A DNA stretch of 64,000 nt from Salinimicrobium sp035607535 (GCF_035607535.1 NZ_JAYDZX010000006.1:124001-188000), one strand, 5' to 3'. Numbered from the stretch's first letter, positions 43,523 through 51,915 are shown. The notes: generated by a model not told the origin, from the letters alone. Translations and numbers: made by a program.

Positions 43523-43762
43523 ATGCCAGACAATCGAATCAAGAACGAAGACCAGTACGAAGCTTTAAGAGACAAAGGCGCGAGCAAGGAAAAAGCTGCC
43601 AGAATCGCCAATTCTTCAAATTCAGGAAAGAAAGGTGGTAAAGCCGGCAAATACGAAGATCGCAGCAAAGACGAACTCTACAAAAAAGCAAAAGAAGTAG
43701 GTATTGAGGGCCGATCAAAAATGAGTAAGAAAGAATTGATCAGCGCTCTACGTAACCATTAG
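43523..43762 (+). CDS. small DUF7218/Rho_N-like protein
   Basis: A 79-residue basic protein with two parts: NEDQYEALRDKGASKEKAARIANSS, a helical segment, a Gly/Lys-rich linker, then YEDRSKDELYKKAKEVGIEGRSKMSKKELISALRNH (key: SKDELYKKAKEVGIEGRSKM), which matches the SAP/HeH/Rho_N helix-extended loop-helix pattern for nucleic acid binding. Often annotated as a Rho termination factor-like or DUF7218 protein. It lacks an ATPase. Nucleic acid binding is inferred. VOC gene follows after 3 bases. Confidence 0.85.
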   Translation: MPDNRIKNEDQYEALRDKGASKEKAARIANSSNSGKKGGKAGKYEDRSKDELYKKAKEVGIEGRSKMSKKELISALRNH

Positions 43763-43765
43763 AAA

Positions 43766-44191
43766 ATGCAAAAAGTTCAACCATTTCATTTAGCCATTCC
43801 GGTAGACAATCTGGAGAAGGCCAGGGTATTTTATAGAGAAGTTCTAGGCTGTGAAGAAGGTAGAAGCAGTGACCACTGGGTTGACTTCAACTTCTTTGGC
43901 CATCAACTTGTCATCCACTACAAAGCCGCTTCCGAAGGGAGGAATACGGGAAGTAATCCCGTAGACGGTAAAGATGTTCCTATTCCACATTTTGGAGTGG
44001 TCCTGGATTGGGATACCTTCCAGGAATTCTCCGGAGAATTGAAAAGTAAAGGAGTCGAATTTGTTATTGAACCTTACATTCGCTTTGAAGGACAGGTGGG
44101 AGAGCAGGCAACGATGTTTTTTAAAGACCCCTGCGGCAACGCTCTTGAATTCAAGGCTTTTAAAAACATTGATCAATTATTCGCGAAATAA
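43766..44191 (+). CDS. VOC family (glyoxalase-like) protein
   Basis: A 141-residue protein with two beta-alpha-beta-beta-beta modules. The metal site pattern is HLAIPV (H8), an acidic/His centre in HFGVVLDWDTFQEF and DPCGNALEFKAFK near the end (Glu ligand). Such proteins include glyoxalases, dioxygenases and antibiotic-binding proteins; the substrate is not clear. Encoded 3 bases after the DUF7218-type gene and 13 before the AI-2E family gene. Confidence 0.92.
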   Translation: MQKVQPFHLAIPVDNLEKARVFYREVLGCEEGRSSDHWVDFNFFGHQLVIHYKAASEGRNTGSNPVDGKDVPIPHFGVVLDWDTFQEFSGELKSKGVEFVIEPYIRFEGQVGEQATMFFKDPCGNALEFKAFKNIDQLFAK

Positions 44192-44204
44192 CTACCTCAA
44201 CTAA

Positions 44205-45224
44205 ATGAACAGATTAAAGCCATCTTTAGTACGACAATTGTTCGTACTACTCCTCATTATTTTTCTTCTGGTTTTGATCTTTCGGGAGGTTTTACCGTAT
44301 CTCTCGGGAATATTAGGAGCAATAACGCTTTACGTGGTCATGAGAAAACCTATGGGCTGGTTGGTTTCCCGGAATTGGCAACCAGTACTGGCGGCTTCCT
44401 TTCTCATGTTCCTCTCGTTTGTTGGCATTCTTGTACCTATCACGCTCACAGTGATCATGCTGACCTCAAAAATCGGTAAAGCCGTCGCTAATTCGGAAAT
44501 GGTTTTGCAGGCCATCAAGGACCAGATCAATGAAGCTGAAGTCTATATAGGTTACGACATAAGCAAGAGCATAGATTCTGCCCGGGTCGCAGATTGGTTG
44601 TCAAATAATTTGCAATCTCTTGGGGCAGGGACTTTTAATGCTTTCATTGCAATTAGTATCATGTACTTTTTGTTGTACTACATGTTAATGAACAGGAATG
44701 ACCTCAAAAAAATGGTGGTTTCATATATCCCTTTAGGAGAGGACAACCTGGAAGTAATTGGGAATGAAGGTGATGAAATGGTGAAATCAAATGCCCTGGG
44801 AATTCCATTAGTTGCCTTTTTTCAGGGAGTTGTTGCCTTAATCGGTTACCTTATCGTTGGTGTCCCCGATCCTCTCTTTTGGTTTGTGATCACCGCAATA
44901 GGAGCTATGGTGCCCTTCATAGGAACAGCAATTGGAATTGTTCCCGTCACCATCTTACTCTATTCGATGGGCATGGAGTGGCAGGCCATCTTCATTGTCA
45001 TTTATGGTTTTGTGATCGTAGGAATTACAGATAATATTCTGCGACTATATATCCTCAATCGTTTGGCAAGTGTTCATCCTTTAATAACACTCTTTGGGGT
45101 AATAGTAGGAGTCCCTCTCTTCGGATTTATCGGACTGATCTTCGGGCCTTTGCTCGTATCACTGTTTTTGCTTATCTTAAAAATATACAAGCACGAATAC
45201 GGAAAAACTGAACACAAATTATAA
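44205..45224 (+). CDS. AI-2E family transporter (PerM-like)
   Basis: A 339-residue membrane protein with about eight helices and the family pattern: double N-terminal helices, a central amphipathic region (about 85-140) and the C-terminal block GIPLVAFFQGVVALIGYLIVGVPDPLFW, FGVIVGVPLFGFIGLIFGPLL. The family includes TqsA (AI-2 export) and sodium/proton antiporters, so the substrate is unknown. Part of a plus-strand run with rluF, DUF7218, VOC and ykvA. Confidence 0.92.
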   Translation: MNRLKPSLVRQLFVLLLIIFLLVLIFREVLPYLSGILGAITLYVVMRKPMGWLVSRNWQPVLAASFLMFLSFVGILVPITLTVIMLTSKIGKAVANSEMVLQAIKDQINEAEVYIGYDISKSIDSARVADWLSNNLQSLGAGTFNAFIAISIMYFLLYYMLMNRNDLKKMVVSYIPLGEDNLEVIGNEGDEMVKSNALGIPLVAFFQGVVALIGYLIVGVPDPLFWFVITAIGAMVPFIGTAIGIVPVTILLYSMGMEWQAIFIVIYGFVIVGITDNILRLYILNRLASVHPLITLFGVIVGVPLFGFIGLIFGPLLVSLFLLILKIYKHEYGKTEHKL

Positions 45225-45242
45225 CCTTCAAAAAACTTTGCT

Positions 45243-45650
45243 ATGCTCGAGAATGTAAAAAAGAAGATCAACAAGGATTACCTGCAAACAGAAATTTCCA
45301 ATGTAGATGATGGTGACCTCGATATGGTCATGAAGAACAAGGAAGCAATAGATAAAAAATTGCGGGGCTCGGGTATGAAGAAATACGCTGAGCTCGGTAA
45401 GTTAATGTTTGGGATGCTACAGGATTACCGAAAAGGCGAATATACTTCTCCACCCTGGTTTACCATTGCGGCAATAGGTTTGACTTTGCTTTATGTATTT
45501 AATCCAATGGATATGCTACCCGATTTCCTTCCGGGAGTAGGTTATGTAGATGATTTTGCTCTGTTTACAGTAGCTATTAGGTTTATTGAATCCGATCTAC
45601 ATGCGTATCTGGACTGGAAAATAGATGAGGCTAAAAAATTAAATTCCTGA
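45243..45650 (+). CDS. YkvA family protein (DUF1232)
   Basis: A 135-residue protein with an N-terminal charged helical half and a DUF1232 segment: LLYVFNPMDMLPDFLPGVGYVDDFALFTVAIRFI (key PMDMLPD and GYVDD). Contains one or two hydrophobic helices, probably membrane-associated. Function unknown. Last gene of the plus-strand set; its stop is 1 base before that of the convergent folD. Confidence 0.9.
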   Translation: MLENVKKKINKDYLQTEISNVDDGDLDMVMKNKEAIDKKLRGSGMKKYAELGKLMFGMLQDYRKGEYTSPPWFTIAAIGLTLLYVFNPMDMLPDFLPGVGYVDDFALFTVAIRFIESDLHAYLDWKIDEAKKLNS

Positions 45651-45651
45651 T

Positions 45652-46551
45652 TTAATTTTTTAGTTCTTTTTCTCTGGTGCGATGAGTTTCCCGTGCCAAT
45701 AAAGTGTTCTTAAGGAGCATGGCTATGGTCATGGGACCAACCCCACCTGGCACCGGAGTAATATAACTCGCTTTCTTGGAAACATTTTCAAAGTCTACGT
45801 CTCCGGTAATCCTGTAACCTTTTGGTTTGGAATCGTCGGGAACTCTTGTGATCCCCACGTCGATTACCACAGCGTCATCCTTGACCATTTCGGCTTTCAG
45901 GAAGTTTGGGATTCCTACCGCAATGATAATAATATCAGCCTGGGAAGTTATCTGAGTAATATTTTTGGTAAACTCATGCGTTAGGGTGACAGTAGAATTC
46001 CCGGGGAAGCCTTGTCTTCCCATCAAAATACTCATAGGTCTCCCCACGATATAGCTGCGCCCTATGACACAGGTATGTTTACCTTTTGTCGGGATATCGT
46101 AACGCTCCAGCATTTCAAGAATTCCGAATGGTGTCGCCGGAATAAAAGATGTCATGTCCAACGACATCTTTCCGAAATTGGTAGGATGGAATCCATCAAC
46201 ATCTTTGTCGGGACTCACTGCTAGAAGTACTTTTTGAGTGTTGATCTGTGGAGGAAGAGGCAATTGCACAATGAACCCGTCGATATCATCATTATTATTG
46301 AGCTCTTCGATCTTTGCCAACAGCTCTAATTCGCTGGTATTTGAAGACATGCGATATTCGGAAGATTCGAATCCCACGCGCTTACAAGCCTGCACCTTAC
46401 TATTCACATAAGTAAGGCTGGCACCGTCATTTCCAACAATTATTGCTGCAAGATGCGGGACCTTCTCCCCGCGTTCTTTCATTTTTTGAACTTCCAGGGC
46501 AATCTCTTCCTGAATTTCGTTGCTTAATTTTTTACCGTCGAGGAGCGTCAT
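45652..46551 (-). CDS. folD: bifunctional methylenetetrahydrofolate dehydrogenase/cyclohydrolase
   Basis: A 299-residue enzyme converting 5,10-methylene-THF to 10-formyl-THF with NADP. Catalytic region SLTYVNSKVQACKRVGF (Tyr and Lys), QLPLPPQIN, KDVDGFHPTNFGKM, the NADP loop VIGRSYIVGRPMSILM, and PVPGGVGPMTIAMLL. Full length. The start ATG (46549-46551) lies 6 bases from a heptad repeat array, so the 5' UTR is occupied by the array and the four-helix-bundle element. Confidence 0.97.
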   Translation of the reverse strand: MTLLDGKKLSNEIQEEIALEVQKMKERGEKVPHLAAIIVGNDGASLTYVNSKVQACKRVGFESSEYRMSSNTSELELLAKIEELNNNDDIDGFIVQLPLPPQINTQKVLLAVSPDKDVDGFHPTNFGKMSLDMTSFIPATPFGILEMLERYDIPTKGKHTCVIGRSYIVGRPMSILMGRQGFPGNSTVTLTHEFTKNITQITSQADIIIIAVGIPNFLKAEMVKDDAVVIDVGITRVPDDSKPKGYRITGDVDFENVSKKASYITPVPGGVGPMTIAMLLKNTLLARETHRTREKELKN

Positions 46552-46557
46552 ATTCTT

Positions 46558-46588
46558 AGTATTCAGTATTCAGTATTCAGTGATCAGT
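46558..46588. repeat. left heptad array of the four-helix-bundle element
   Basis: Three AGTATTC units (46558-46578), then AGTGATC (46579-46585) and AGT. The innermost unit AGTGATC is the exact reverse complement of the innermost unit GATCACT of the right array. Confidence 0.85.
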
Positions 46589-46604
46589 TATATTACAATA
46601 GATT

Positions 46605-46979
46605 TTATTCTTCAGTCTTTACACCAAATTTACCAGGATTCAGGATCATATAATTGATCAGTTTCCCAACTTCCTCACTTTCCTTCACTAGTTCCTTAAA
46701 GGTTTCTTCTGAGACATATTTGCACCTCCAGGCATATTCCAGCCACACTTGAGTTTCTGAATTTTCGGCATCTCCGTCTGTTAATTTACTGGAAAAATGT
46801 CGTGGATAAGCCCTTTTCCTATATGCTTCAGCAATAGCTGCGGAGACACTACGTGATGAACGTCTAATTTGATCTGTCAGCGAATAGGTTTCCTCCTTCG
46901 GAAACGTCTTAGAAATCTCAAAAATATCCATAGAGAGAGAAATTGACTTCTGATAAGCGAACAAATCTTGAAATTTCAT
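46605..46979 (-). CDS. four-helix-bundle protein (S23/Avd-like)
   Basis: A 124-residue helical protein of the TIGR02436 type, recognised by FQDLFAYQKSISLSMDIFEISKTFPKEETYSLTDQIRRSSRSV (key: FPKEETYSLTDQIRRSSRSVSAAIAE) and the GDAENSETQVWLEYAWRC block. I start at MKFQDLFAYQ; a GTG nine codons upstream lies in the repeat. The family was named from 23S rRNA intervening sequences and is related to Avd of diversity-generating retroelements; no reverse transcriptase or template repeat is here. Function unknown. Arrays flank it on both sides. Confidence 0.9.
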   Translation of the reverse strand: MKFQDLFAYQKSISLSMDIFEISKTFPKEETYSLTDQIRRSSRSVSAAIAEAYRKRAYPRHFSSKLTDGDAENSETQVWLEYAWRCKYVSEETFKELVKESEEVGKLINYMILNPGKFGVKTEE

Positions 46980-47007
46980 AAACTGTTTTTTCTGCTCACT
47001 GTACACC

Positions 47008-47035
47008 GATCACTGACCACTGACCACTGAGCACT
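47008..47035. repeat. right heptad array of the four-helix-bundle element
   Basis: Units GATCACT, GACCACT, GACCACT, GAGCACT; on the minus strand AGTGCTC, AGTGGTC, AGTGGTC, AGTGATC. The outermost unit overlaps the TAG stop codon of ffh (47034-47036), as the solo array at 16197 does for its gene. A degenerate further unit AGTGAGC lies inward at about 46995-47001. Confidence 0.85.
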
Positions 47036-48362
47036 ACTTCATTCCCTTCATCATCTGCATCATCTTTCTTCCGCCGCCTCCCTGCATCATCTTCATCATT
47101 TTGCTCATTTGGTTGAACTGTTTCAGCAACTGGTTTACTTGTTGAACAGATGTACCGGAACCTTTACCTATTCTCTTCTTTCGCGATGCATTTATTATTG
47201 ATGGCTTCGAACGCTCTGCCGGAGTCATGGAATGAATAATTGCTTCTATTGGTTTAAAAGCATCATCATCGATCTCAACATCCTTCAGCATCTTTCCGGC
47301 ACCGGGAATCATTCCCATCAAATCTTTCATGGACCCCATCTTCTTGATCTGCTGAAGCTGATTCAGGAAGTCATCAAATCCAAATTCATTTTTGGCAATC
47401 TTCTTCTGGAGCTTTCGCGCTTCCTCCTCGTCATATTGCTCCTGTGCCCTTTCAACAAGAGACACAACATCTCCCATTCCAAGGATACGATCGGCCATAC
47501 GGGAAGGATAGAAAACATCGATAGCATCCATTTTCTCACCCGTACCAATAAATTTTATTGGTTTATTTACAACCGATTTTATCGAAATGGCCGCACCACC
47601 ACGGGTATCGCCATCGAGTTTGGTAAGAATAACCCCGTCAAAATTTAGTCGGTCGTTGAAAGCTTTAGCCGTATTCACCGCATCCTGTCCTGTCATGGAA
47701 TCCACGACAAACAAGGTTTCCTGCGGCTGAATTGCGCTGTGAATATTAGCGATCTCGGTCATCATCGCCTCATCAACAGCTAGACGACCGGCGGTATCGA
47801 TAATTACCACATTATGTCCATTAGCTTTTGCATGAGCAATAGCTGCCTTGGAGATCGAAACCGGATCCTGATTCCCTTCGTCACTGAAAACCTCAACGCC
47901 AACCTGATCTCCAACCACGTGAAGCTGATTTATCGCTGCAGGACGGTAAACATCACAGGCCACTAAAAGAGGCTTTTTGGACTTCTTGGTTTTAAGATAA
48001 TTTGCAAGTTTTCCTGAAAAAGTAGTTTTACCACTACCCTGCAGCCCGGACATTAAGATCACAGAAGGATTCCCTGAGAGATTGATTCCTTCGGCATCCC
48101 CACCCATTAATTGGGTAAGCTCGTCTTTTACGAGCTTTACCATCATCTGTCCCGGCTTTAAAGCGGTAAGAACGTTCTGCCCCAGCGCCTTTTCTTTTAC
48201 CGTAGTAGTAAATTCCTTGGCAATTTTGTAGTTAACATCGGCATCTACAAGAGCCCGCCTAACCTCCTTTAGGGTTTCGGCTACGTTAACTTCAGTGATT
48301 TGCCCATGTCCCTTTAAGACGTGTAAGGCATTATCTAATTTATCGCTTAAACTTTCGAACAT
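47034..48362 (-). CDS. ffh: signal recognition particle protein Ffh
   Basis: A 442-residue SRP GTPase that takes nascent membrane proteins to FtsY and SecY. N domain, then GTPase G1 GLQGSGKTTFSGKL (about 108-121), DVYRPAAINQL, DTAGRLAVDE, TKLDGDTRGGAA and the closing GEKMDAIDVF; the Met-rich M domain ends MMKMMQGGGGRKMMQMMKGMK. Full length. Its stop codon is inside the heptad array at 47029-47035. Confidence 0.97.
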   Translation of the reverse strand: MFESLSDKLDNALHVLKGHGQITEVNVAETLKEVRRALVDADVNYKIAKEFTTTVKEKALGQNVLTALKPGQMMVKLVKDELTQLMGGDAEGINLSGNPSVILMSGLQGSGKTTFSGKLANYLKTKKSKKPLLVACDVYRPAAINQLHVVGDQVGVEVFSDEGNQDPVSISKAAIAHAKANGHNVVIIDTAGRLAVDEAMMTEIANIHSAIQPQETLFVVDSMTGQDAVNTAKAFNDRLNFDGVILTKLDGDTRGGAAISIKSVVNKPIKFIGTGEKMDAIDVFYPSRMADRILGMGDVVSLVERAQEQYDEEEARKLQKKIAKNEFGFDDFLNQLQQIKKMGSMKDLMGMIPGAGKMLKDVEIDDDAFKPIEAIIHSMTPAERSKPSIINASRKKRIGKGSGTSVQQVNQLLKQFNQMSKMMKMMQGGGGRKMMQMMKGMK

Positions 48363-48408
48363 AATCTTCTCTCCAATTTTATGAGCCGCCGGATTTCACC
48401 GACCGTTG

Positions 48409-48416
48409 CAAATTTA
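48409..48416 (-). promoter_or_regulatory. -7 box of ffh
   Basis: TAAATTTG on the minus strand, 47 bases before the ffh ATG; no good -33 TTG at standard spacing. Confidence 0.45.
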
Positions 48417-48518
48417 ATGATTTGAGGCTGAAGTGAAAACTTTTTCAACTTCACATCTGCTTCAAAATTTCTTTATTTCTTCCGAATCTTCTTCTGAAAA
48501 GATCTTCCATAAGAGGTC

Positions 48519-48537
48519 TCAAAAATGCCATTTTTGA
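48519..48537. repeat. dispersed 19-bp palindrome, perfect copy
   Basis: TCAAAAATGCCATTTTTGA, flanked by AAGAGG on the left and CCCCTT on the right so that the palindrome extends further with a few mismatches. It lies between argS (3' side) and ffh (5' side). Confidence 0.85.
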
Positions 48538-48625
48538 AACCCCTTATTTTTCAATTAATTTTCAAACTTTTCTGACAGCAGTTTAAATCACTTCTAAACT
48601 CGTACTTCTAACTTCAAAATTCGAT

Positions 48626-50395
48626 TTACATTCTCTCGGGCACCTGAATTCCCAGGAGCGCAAAAGAAGATTTGATAACATCTCCTACAGCTTTAGACAA
48701 TTGAACCCTGAAGCGCTTCTCTTTCTCATCTTCGGTACCTAAAATAGTGACATTTTGATAGAAACTATTGAATTCCTTCACCAATTCATAAGTGTAATTG
48801 GCAATTAGAGCCGGACTAAAATTTTCAGCTGCCAATTGAACTGTTTCAGGATAAAGCTGCAGCTGCTTGATCAGCTGTTTTTCCTTTTCATTCAGTTCAT
48901 AAGTAAAAATAGCCTCACCGTAATCAAATTCAGCCTTCCTAAGAATGGACTGTATCCTCGCATAGGTATACTGAATAAAAGGCCCGGTATTTCCCTGGAA
49001 ATCTACCGATTCTTCAGGATTGAAAAGGATACGTTTTCGCGGATCGACTTTCAGAATATAATATTTCAAAGCTCCGAGTCCGATAATTCTGTAGAGCTCT
49101 TCTTTTTCCTCATCCGAATACCCATCAAGTTTCCCGAGTTCTTCAGAAATTTTTTGAGCGGTAGCAGTCATTTCTTCAATAAGATCATCTGCATCGACCA
49201 CCGTTCCTTCACGACTTTTCATCTTCCCGGTAGGAAGATCTACCATTCCGTAGCTAAGGTGGTAAAGATGATTGGCCCATTCATAACCAAGTTTTTTAAG
49301 GATCAAAAAGAGGACCTTGAAATGGTAATCCTGTTCATTTCCTACGGTATAGACCATCCCGTTGATATGGAAATCCTGCACTCGCTGTATAGCAGTACCA
49401 ATATCCTGAGTCATGTAAACGGCAGTTCCATCACTACGAAGCACGATCTTTTCATCCAGGCCTTCCTCGGTAAGATCTATCCAAACGCTGCCATCGTCCT
49501 TACGGTAAAAAACCCCTTTTTCAAGACCTTCCTTCACTACATCTTTACCGAGTAAATATGTATTGCTCTCGTAATAATTCTTATCGAAATCGACTCCTAG
49601 TTTATCATAGGTTTCTTCAAAACCGTCATATACCCACTGGTTCATGGTCTTCCACAGCTCCACCACTTCCTGGTCCCCCGCTTCCCATTTGCGCAGCATG
49701 TCTTGAGCATCCTTTAAAATAGGAGCTTCGGCCTTTGCTTCTTCTTCAGATTTTCCCTGGGCTACGAGGTAAGAAACTTCTTCCTTATAGGCTTTATCGA
49801 ACTTTACATAGTAGTTTCCAACAAGCTTGTCCCCTTTTAAACCGGAGGTTTCAGGAGTTTCCCCATTTCCAAAACGCTGCCAGGCGAGCATGGATTTACA
49901 AATATGGATTCCGCGGTCATTGATGATCTGGGTCTTATAAACTTTTTTCCCTGAAGCCTTCAATATTTCAGAAACTGAGTACCCTAAAAGGTTATTTCTG
50001 ATGTGCCCTAGATGCAACGGTTTATTAGTATTGGGAGAAGAATATTCTACCATTAAAGAATTCTCACCTTCGGGAGTTCTTCCAAAGTCGGGATTATCCT
50101 TGATTTTTCCGAAGAAATTGAGATAGTACTGGTCATCTAGGACAATATTCAAAAACCCCTGAACTACATTAAATTTCTTTATCTCCGGGTTATTCTCCAC
50201 AAGATAATTTCCAATAGCCTCACCCAATTGTACCGGATTGGTCTTCACCTGCCTTAACATAGGAAAAGTAACGAGCGTAATATCACCCTCAAAATCTTTT
50301 CTCGTAGGCTGGAATTCTACCGATTCGACCTCCACCTGATATATATTCTTTACCGCTTCTTTTACCTGAACCGAAAGTGTATTCTGAATATTCAT
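48626..50395 (-). CDS. argS: arginyl-tRNA synthetase
   Basis: A 589-residue class I synthetase that charges tRNA-Arg. HIGH-type motif in EYSSPNTNKPLHLGHIRNNLLG (about 118-139), the tRNA-binding N-terminal Add1 domain, GTVVDADDLIEEM in the KMSKS-equivalent region (the KMSKS lysine is in TGKMKSREG), and the C-terminal DALR domain ending SSFALLGIQVPERM. Full length. The TATCTTTG box at 50439-50446 precedes it. Confidence 0.97.
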   Translation of the reverse strand: MNIQNTLSVQVKEAVKNIYQVEVESVEFQPTRKDFEGDITLVTFPMLRQVKTNPVQLGEAIGNYLVENNPEIKKFNVVQGFLNIVLDDQYYLNFFGKIKDNPDFGRTPEGENSLMVEYSSPNTNKPLHLGHIRNNLLGYSVSEILKASGKKVYKTQIINDRGIHICKSMLAWQRFGNGETPETSGLKGDKLVGNYYVKFDKAYKEEVSYLVAQGKSEEEAKAEAPILKDAQDMLRKWEAGDQEVVELWKTMNQWVYDGFEETYDKLGVDFDKNYYESNTYLLGKDVVKEGLEKGVFYRKDDGSVWIDLTEEGLDEKIVLRSDGTAVYMTQDIGTAIQRVQDFHINGMVYTVGNEQDYHFKVLFLILKKLGYEWANHLYHLSYGMVDLPTGKMKSREGTVVDADDLIEEMTATAQKISEELGKLDGYSDEEKEELYRIIGLGALKYYILKVDPRKRILFNPEESVDFQGNTGPFIQYTYARIQSILRKAEFDYGEAIFTYELNEKEKQLIKQLQLYPETVQLAAENFSPALIANYTYELVKEFNSFYQNVTILGTEDEKEKRFRVQLSKAVGDVIKSSFALLGIQVPERM

Positions 50396-50438
50396 TTTTT
50401 CTCAAATTATAAACCCCGCAGGCACCCACAGGAAGCTG

Positions 50439-50446
50439 CAAAGATA
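50439..50446 (-). promoter_or_regulatory. -7 box of argS
   Basis: TATCTTTG on the minus strand, 44 bases before the ATG at 50395; the -33 side is not convincing. Confidence 0.5.
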
Positions 50447-50483
50447 ACAGAATTTTAAGCTTGGTTAAAGCGTTTAACCGCAA

Positions 50484-50942
50484 ATGCTTACCTTTAGAAA
50501 TAAAGAAATGCTACTGAATATTTCCCGCGACTTTAGCGATAAAAGAGAAGAAATTAATGAGCTGGTAGGCAAACCCTTTGATCTTTCCAAAAGACAGGAA
50601 TTACAAAGTACAAGCATACATAACCTTCCCGTTACCGCAGCAAGTATCGAAATTTACAATCTGCTTGTGCTTAACGAAGGACAGAGCAACTGCAGTTTGG
50701 AAATGCGACCAAAGGGAATTCTTATTAGCTTTAGAGCGGCCGGAGAGACCTATTCGCTGGTTGTACCCTTTTTTAAGCTGAAGATCTATAAAGGCCGTGC
50801 AGAAGAGTATTCCTTTTACAAAGACCATTTTTTCATAAAGATCCATGCCGGAGCCAACCAGCCGGAGGTCCACGGTTTCATAAAAAAGTTACGCCATTTT
50901 AAAGCAGATCAAGCCCTACCGAGAATTGAAGACCAGGAATAA
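50484..50942 (+). CDS. conserved hypothetical protein (152 aa)
   Basis: A 152-residue soluble protein with mixed alpha/beta content, starting MLTFRNKEMLLNISRDF; a second Met at residue 9 is an alternative start. No signal, membrane helix or catalytic motif. It contains ETYSLVVPFFKLKIYKGRAEEYSFYKDHFFIKI, alternating hydrophobic strands (key YSLVVPFFKLKIYKG). I recognise it only as a type of flavobacterial conserved protein. Divergent from argS, convergent with ctlX. Confidence 0.75.
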   Translation: MLTFRNKEMLLNISRDFSDKREEINELVGKPFDLSKRQELQSTSIHNLPVTAASIEIYNLLVLNEGQSNCSLEMRPKGILISFRAAGETYSLVVPFFKLKIYKGRAEEYSFYKDHFFIKIHAGANQPEVHGFIKKLRHFKADQALPRIEDQE

Positions 50943-50951
50943 AGAAGGATG

Positions 50952-50977
50952 AAAAAAGCCCTTTTTGAAAGGGCTTT
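50952..50977 (-). terminator. terminator of ctlX and of the convergent gene
   Basis: AAAGCCCTTT and AAAGGGCTTT arms around a 3-base loop, with T6 on the minus strand. Serves ctlX mainly. Confidence 0.88.
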
Positions 50978-50982
50978 GTAAA

Positions 50983-51915
50983 TTACTTTTTAGGAAGGAA
51001 AACTTCGGCTAGCATACAGCGGGCACTACCACCACCACAAGTCTCGATTGTGGTAAGATCACTGCTGAGGATCTCACAATGTTTTTCAATAGCCGCTATT
51101 TGAACCGGAAGCAGACTTTTTCTTGCAGCTTCACTCATCACCAAATATTTCTTCCCTTCGGCACCCTGAACCTGTAGCATATTTCCTGCGTAATGATGCA
51201 GCTGGGCTTCTGAAATTTCGATAATTTCCTTACCATCTGTTTTCAAATGCTTTACCACATTCTTTCGCTCCTTGGGATCATCTATACTGTCTAAACAGAT
51301 CACTGCAAAATTCTCTGCCAGACACATCATGACATTGGTATGGTAAATTGGCATTCTGCGTCCATCCACATCCTGATATGCATTAAAAATTACCGGCGTA
51401 AGCTCAAAATCTTCACAAAATTCAATAAGCAACTCTTCATTAGCTCTTGGAGAAAGGGCACAATATGCCTTTTCATGCACTCTGTCCAGAATTAAAACCC
51501 CGGTGGATTCGAGAAAAAGCTCCTCCTCCTCGGCACTCGTATAGTCTATTACATCTTTAATGAGATAGCCTTCAGATTCTATTTTTTCAAAGACCTCTGC
51601 ACGACGTTCCCGCCTGCGGTTCTCAGCAAATAAAGGATAGAGTGCAGCAGTGGCGTCTTCATGAAAGGTCACCCAATTATTTGGGAAAATAGAATCGGGT
51701 GTGTCAAGTTTTTCATCATCATCCACGGTGATAACATTCACTCCTACACTTCTAAGCTTCTCTACAAAAGCATCAAATTCCTCCTGAGCTTTTTTATTGA
51801 TCTGCTCATTGTCCAGGTGTAATCCTTCCTGAAAATAATTGTTTACAGCCGTTTGCTCATTCATTCTAAAAGCAACCGGACGTACCATTAAAACTGTATC
51901 TGTAATCTGTCTCAT
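50983..51915 (-). CDS. ctlX: citrulline utilization hydrolase CtlX-type guanidine-modifying enzyme
   Basis: A 310-residue member of the amidinotransferase/arginine deiminase superfamily. Motifs of a Cys-His-Glu/Asp active site: DSIFPNNWVTFHEDATAALYP near residue 65-85, an EENRRRER-type region (FAENRRRERR), HTNVMMCLAENFAVICLDS (catalytic His) and the C-terminal Cys in ETCGGGSARCMLAEVFLPKK. The CtlX name is assigned by family resemblance; the substrate here could be arginine, citrulline or a methylated arginine. It is 7 bases downstream of the DDAH-like gene. Confidence 0.88.
   Translation of the reverse strand: MRQITDTVLMVRPVAFRMNEQTAVNNYFQEGLHLDNEQINKKAQEEFDAFVEKLRSVGVNVITVDDDEKLDTPDSIFPNNWVTFHEDATAALYPLFAENRRRERRAEVFEKIESEGYLIKDVIDYTSAEEEELFLESTGVLILDRVHEKAYCALSPRANEELLIEFCEDFELTPVIFNAYQDVDGRRMPIYHTNVMMCLAENFAVICLDSIDDPKERKNVVKHLKTDGKEIIEISEAQLHHYAGNMLQVQGAEGKKYLVMSEAARKSLLPVQIAAIEKHCEILSSDLTTIETCGGGSARCMLAEVFLPKK

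Larger units (their letters stand above)
46558..47035. mobile_element. possible mobile or formerly mobile element with inverted heptad ends
   Basis: A 478-base unit made of inverted arrays of 7-base repeats around a single four-helix-bundle gene, inserted exactly between folD and ffh. No transposase is present. Mobility is an inference from symmetry, from the position between housekeeping genes, and from a related solo array at 16.2 kb. Confidence 0.4.

Noticed and set aside
46558..46588. Heptad arrays considered as a CRISPR array
   Set aside because: Units are 7 bases with no spacers and no cas genes.
46605..46979. Diversity-generating retroelement accessory gene (Avd)
   Set aside because: No reverse transcriptase, template repeat or variable repeat was found around it; only family-level similarity.
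48836..49555. 239-codon plus-strand frame inside argS
   Set aside because: Fully inside a well conserved argS in antisense, with Phe/Ile-rich shadow composition.
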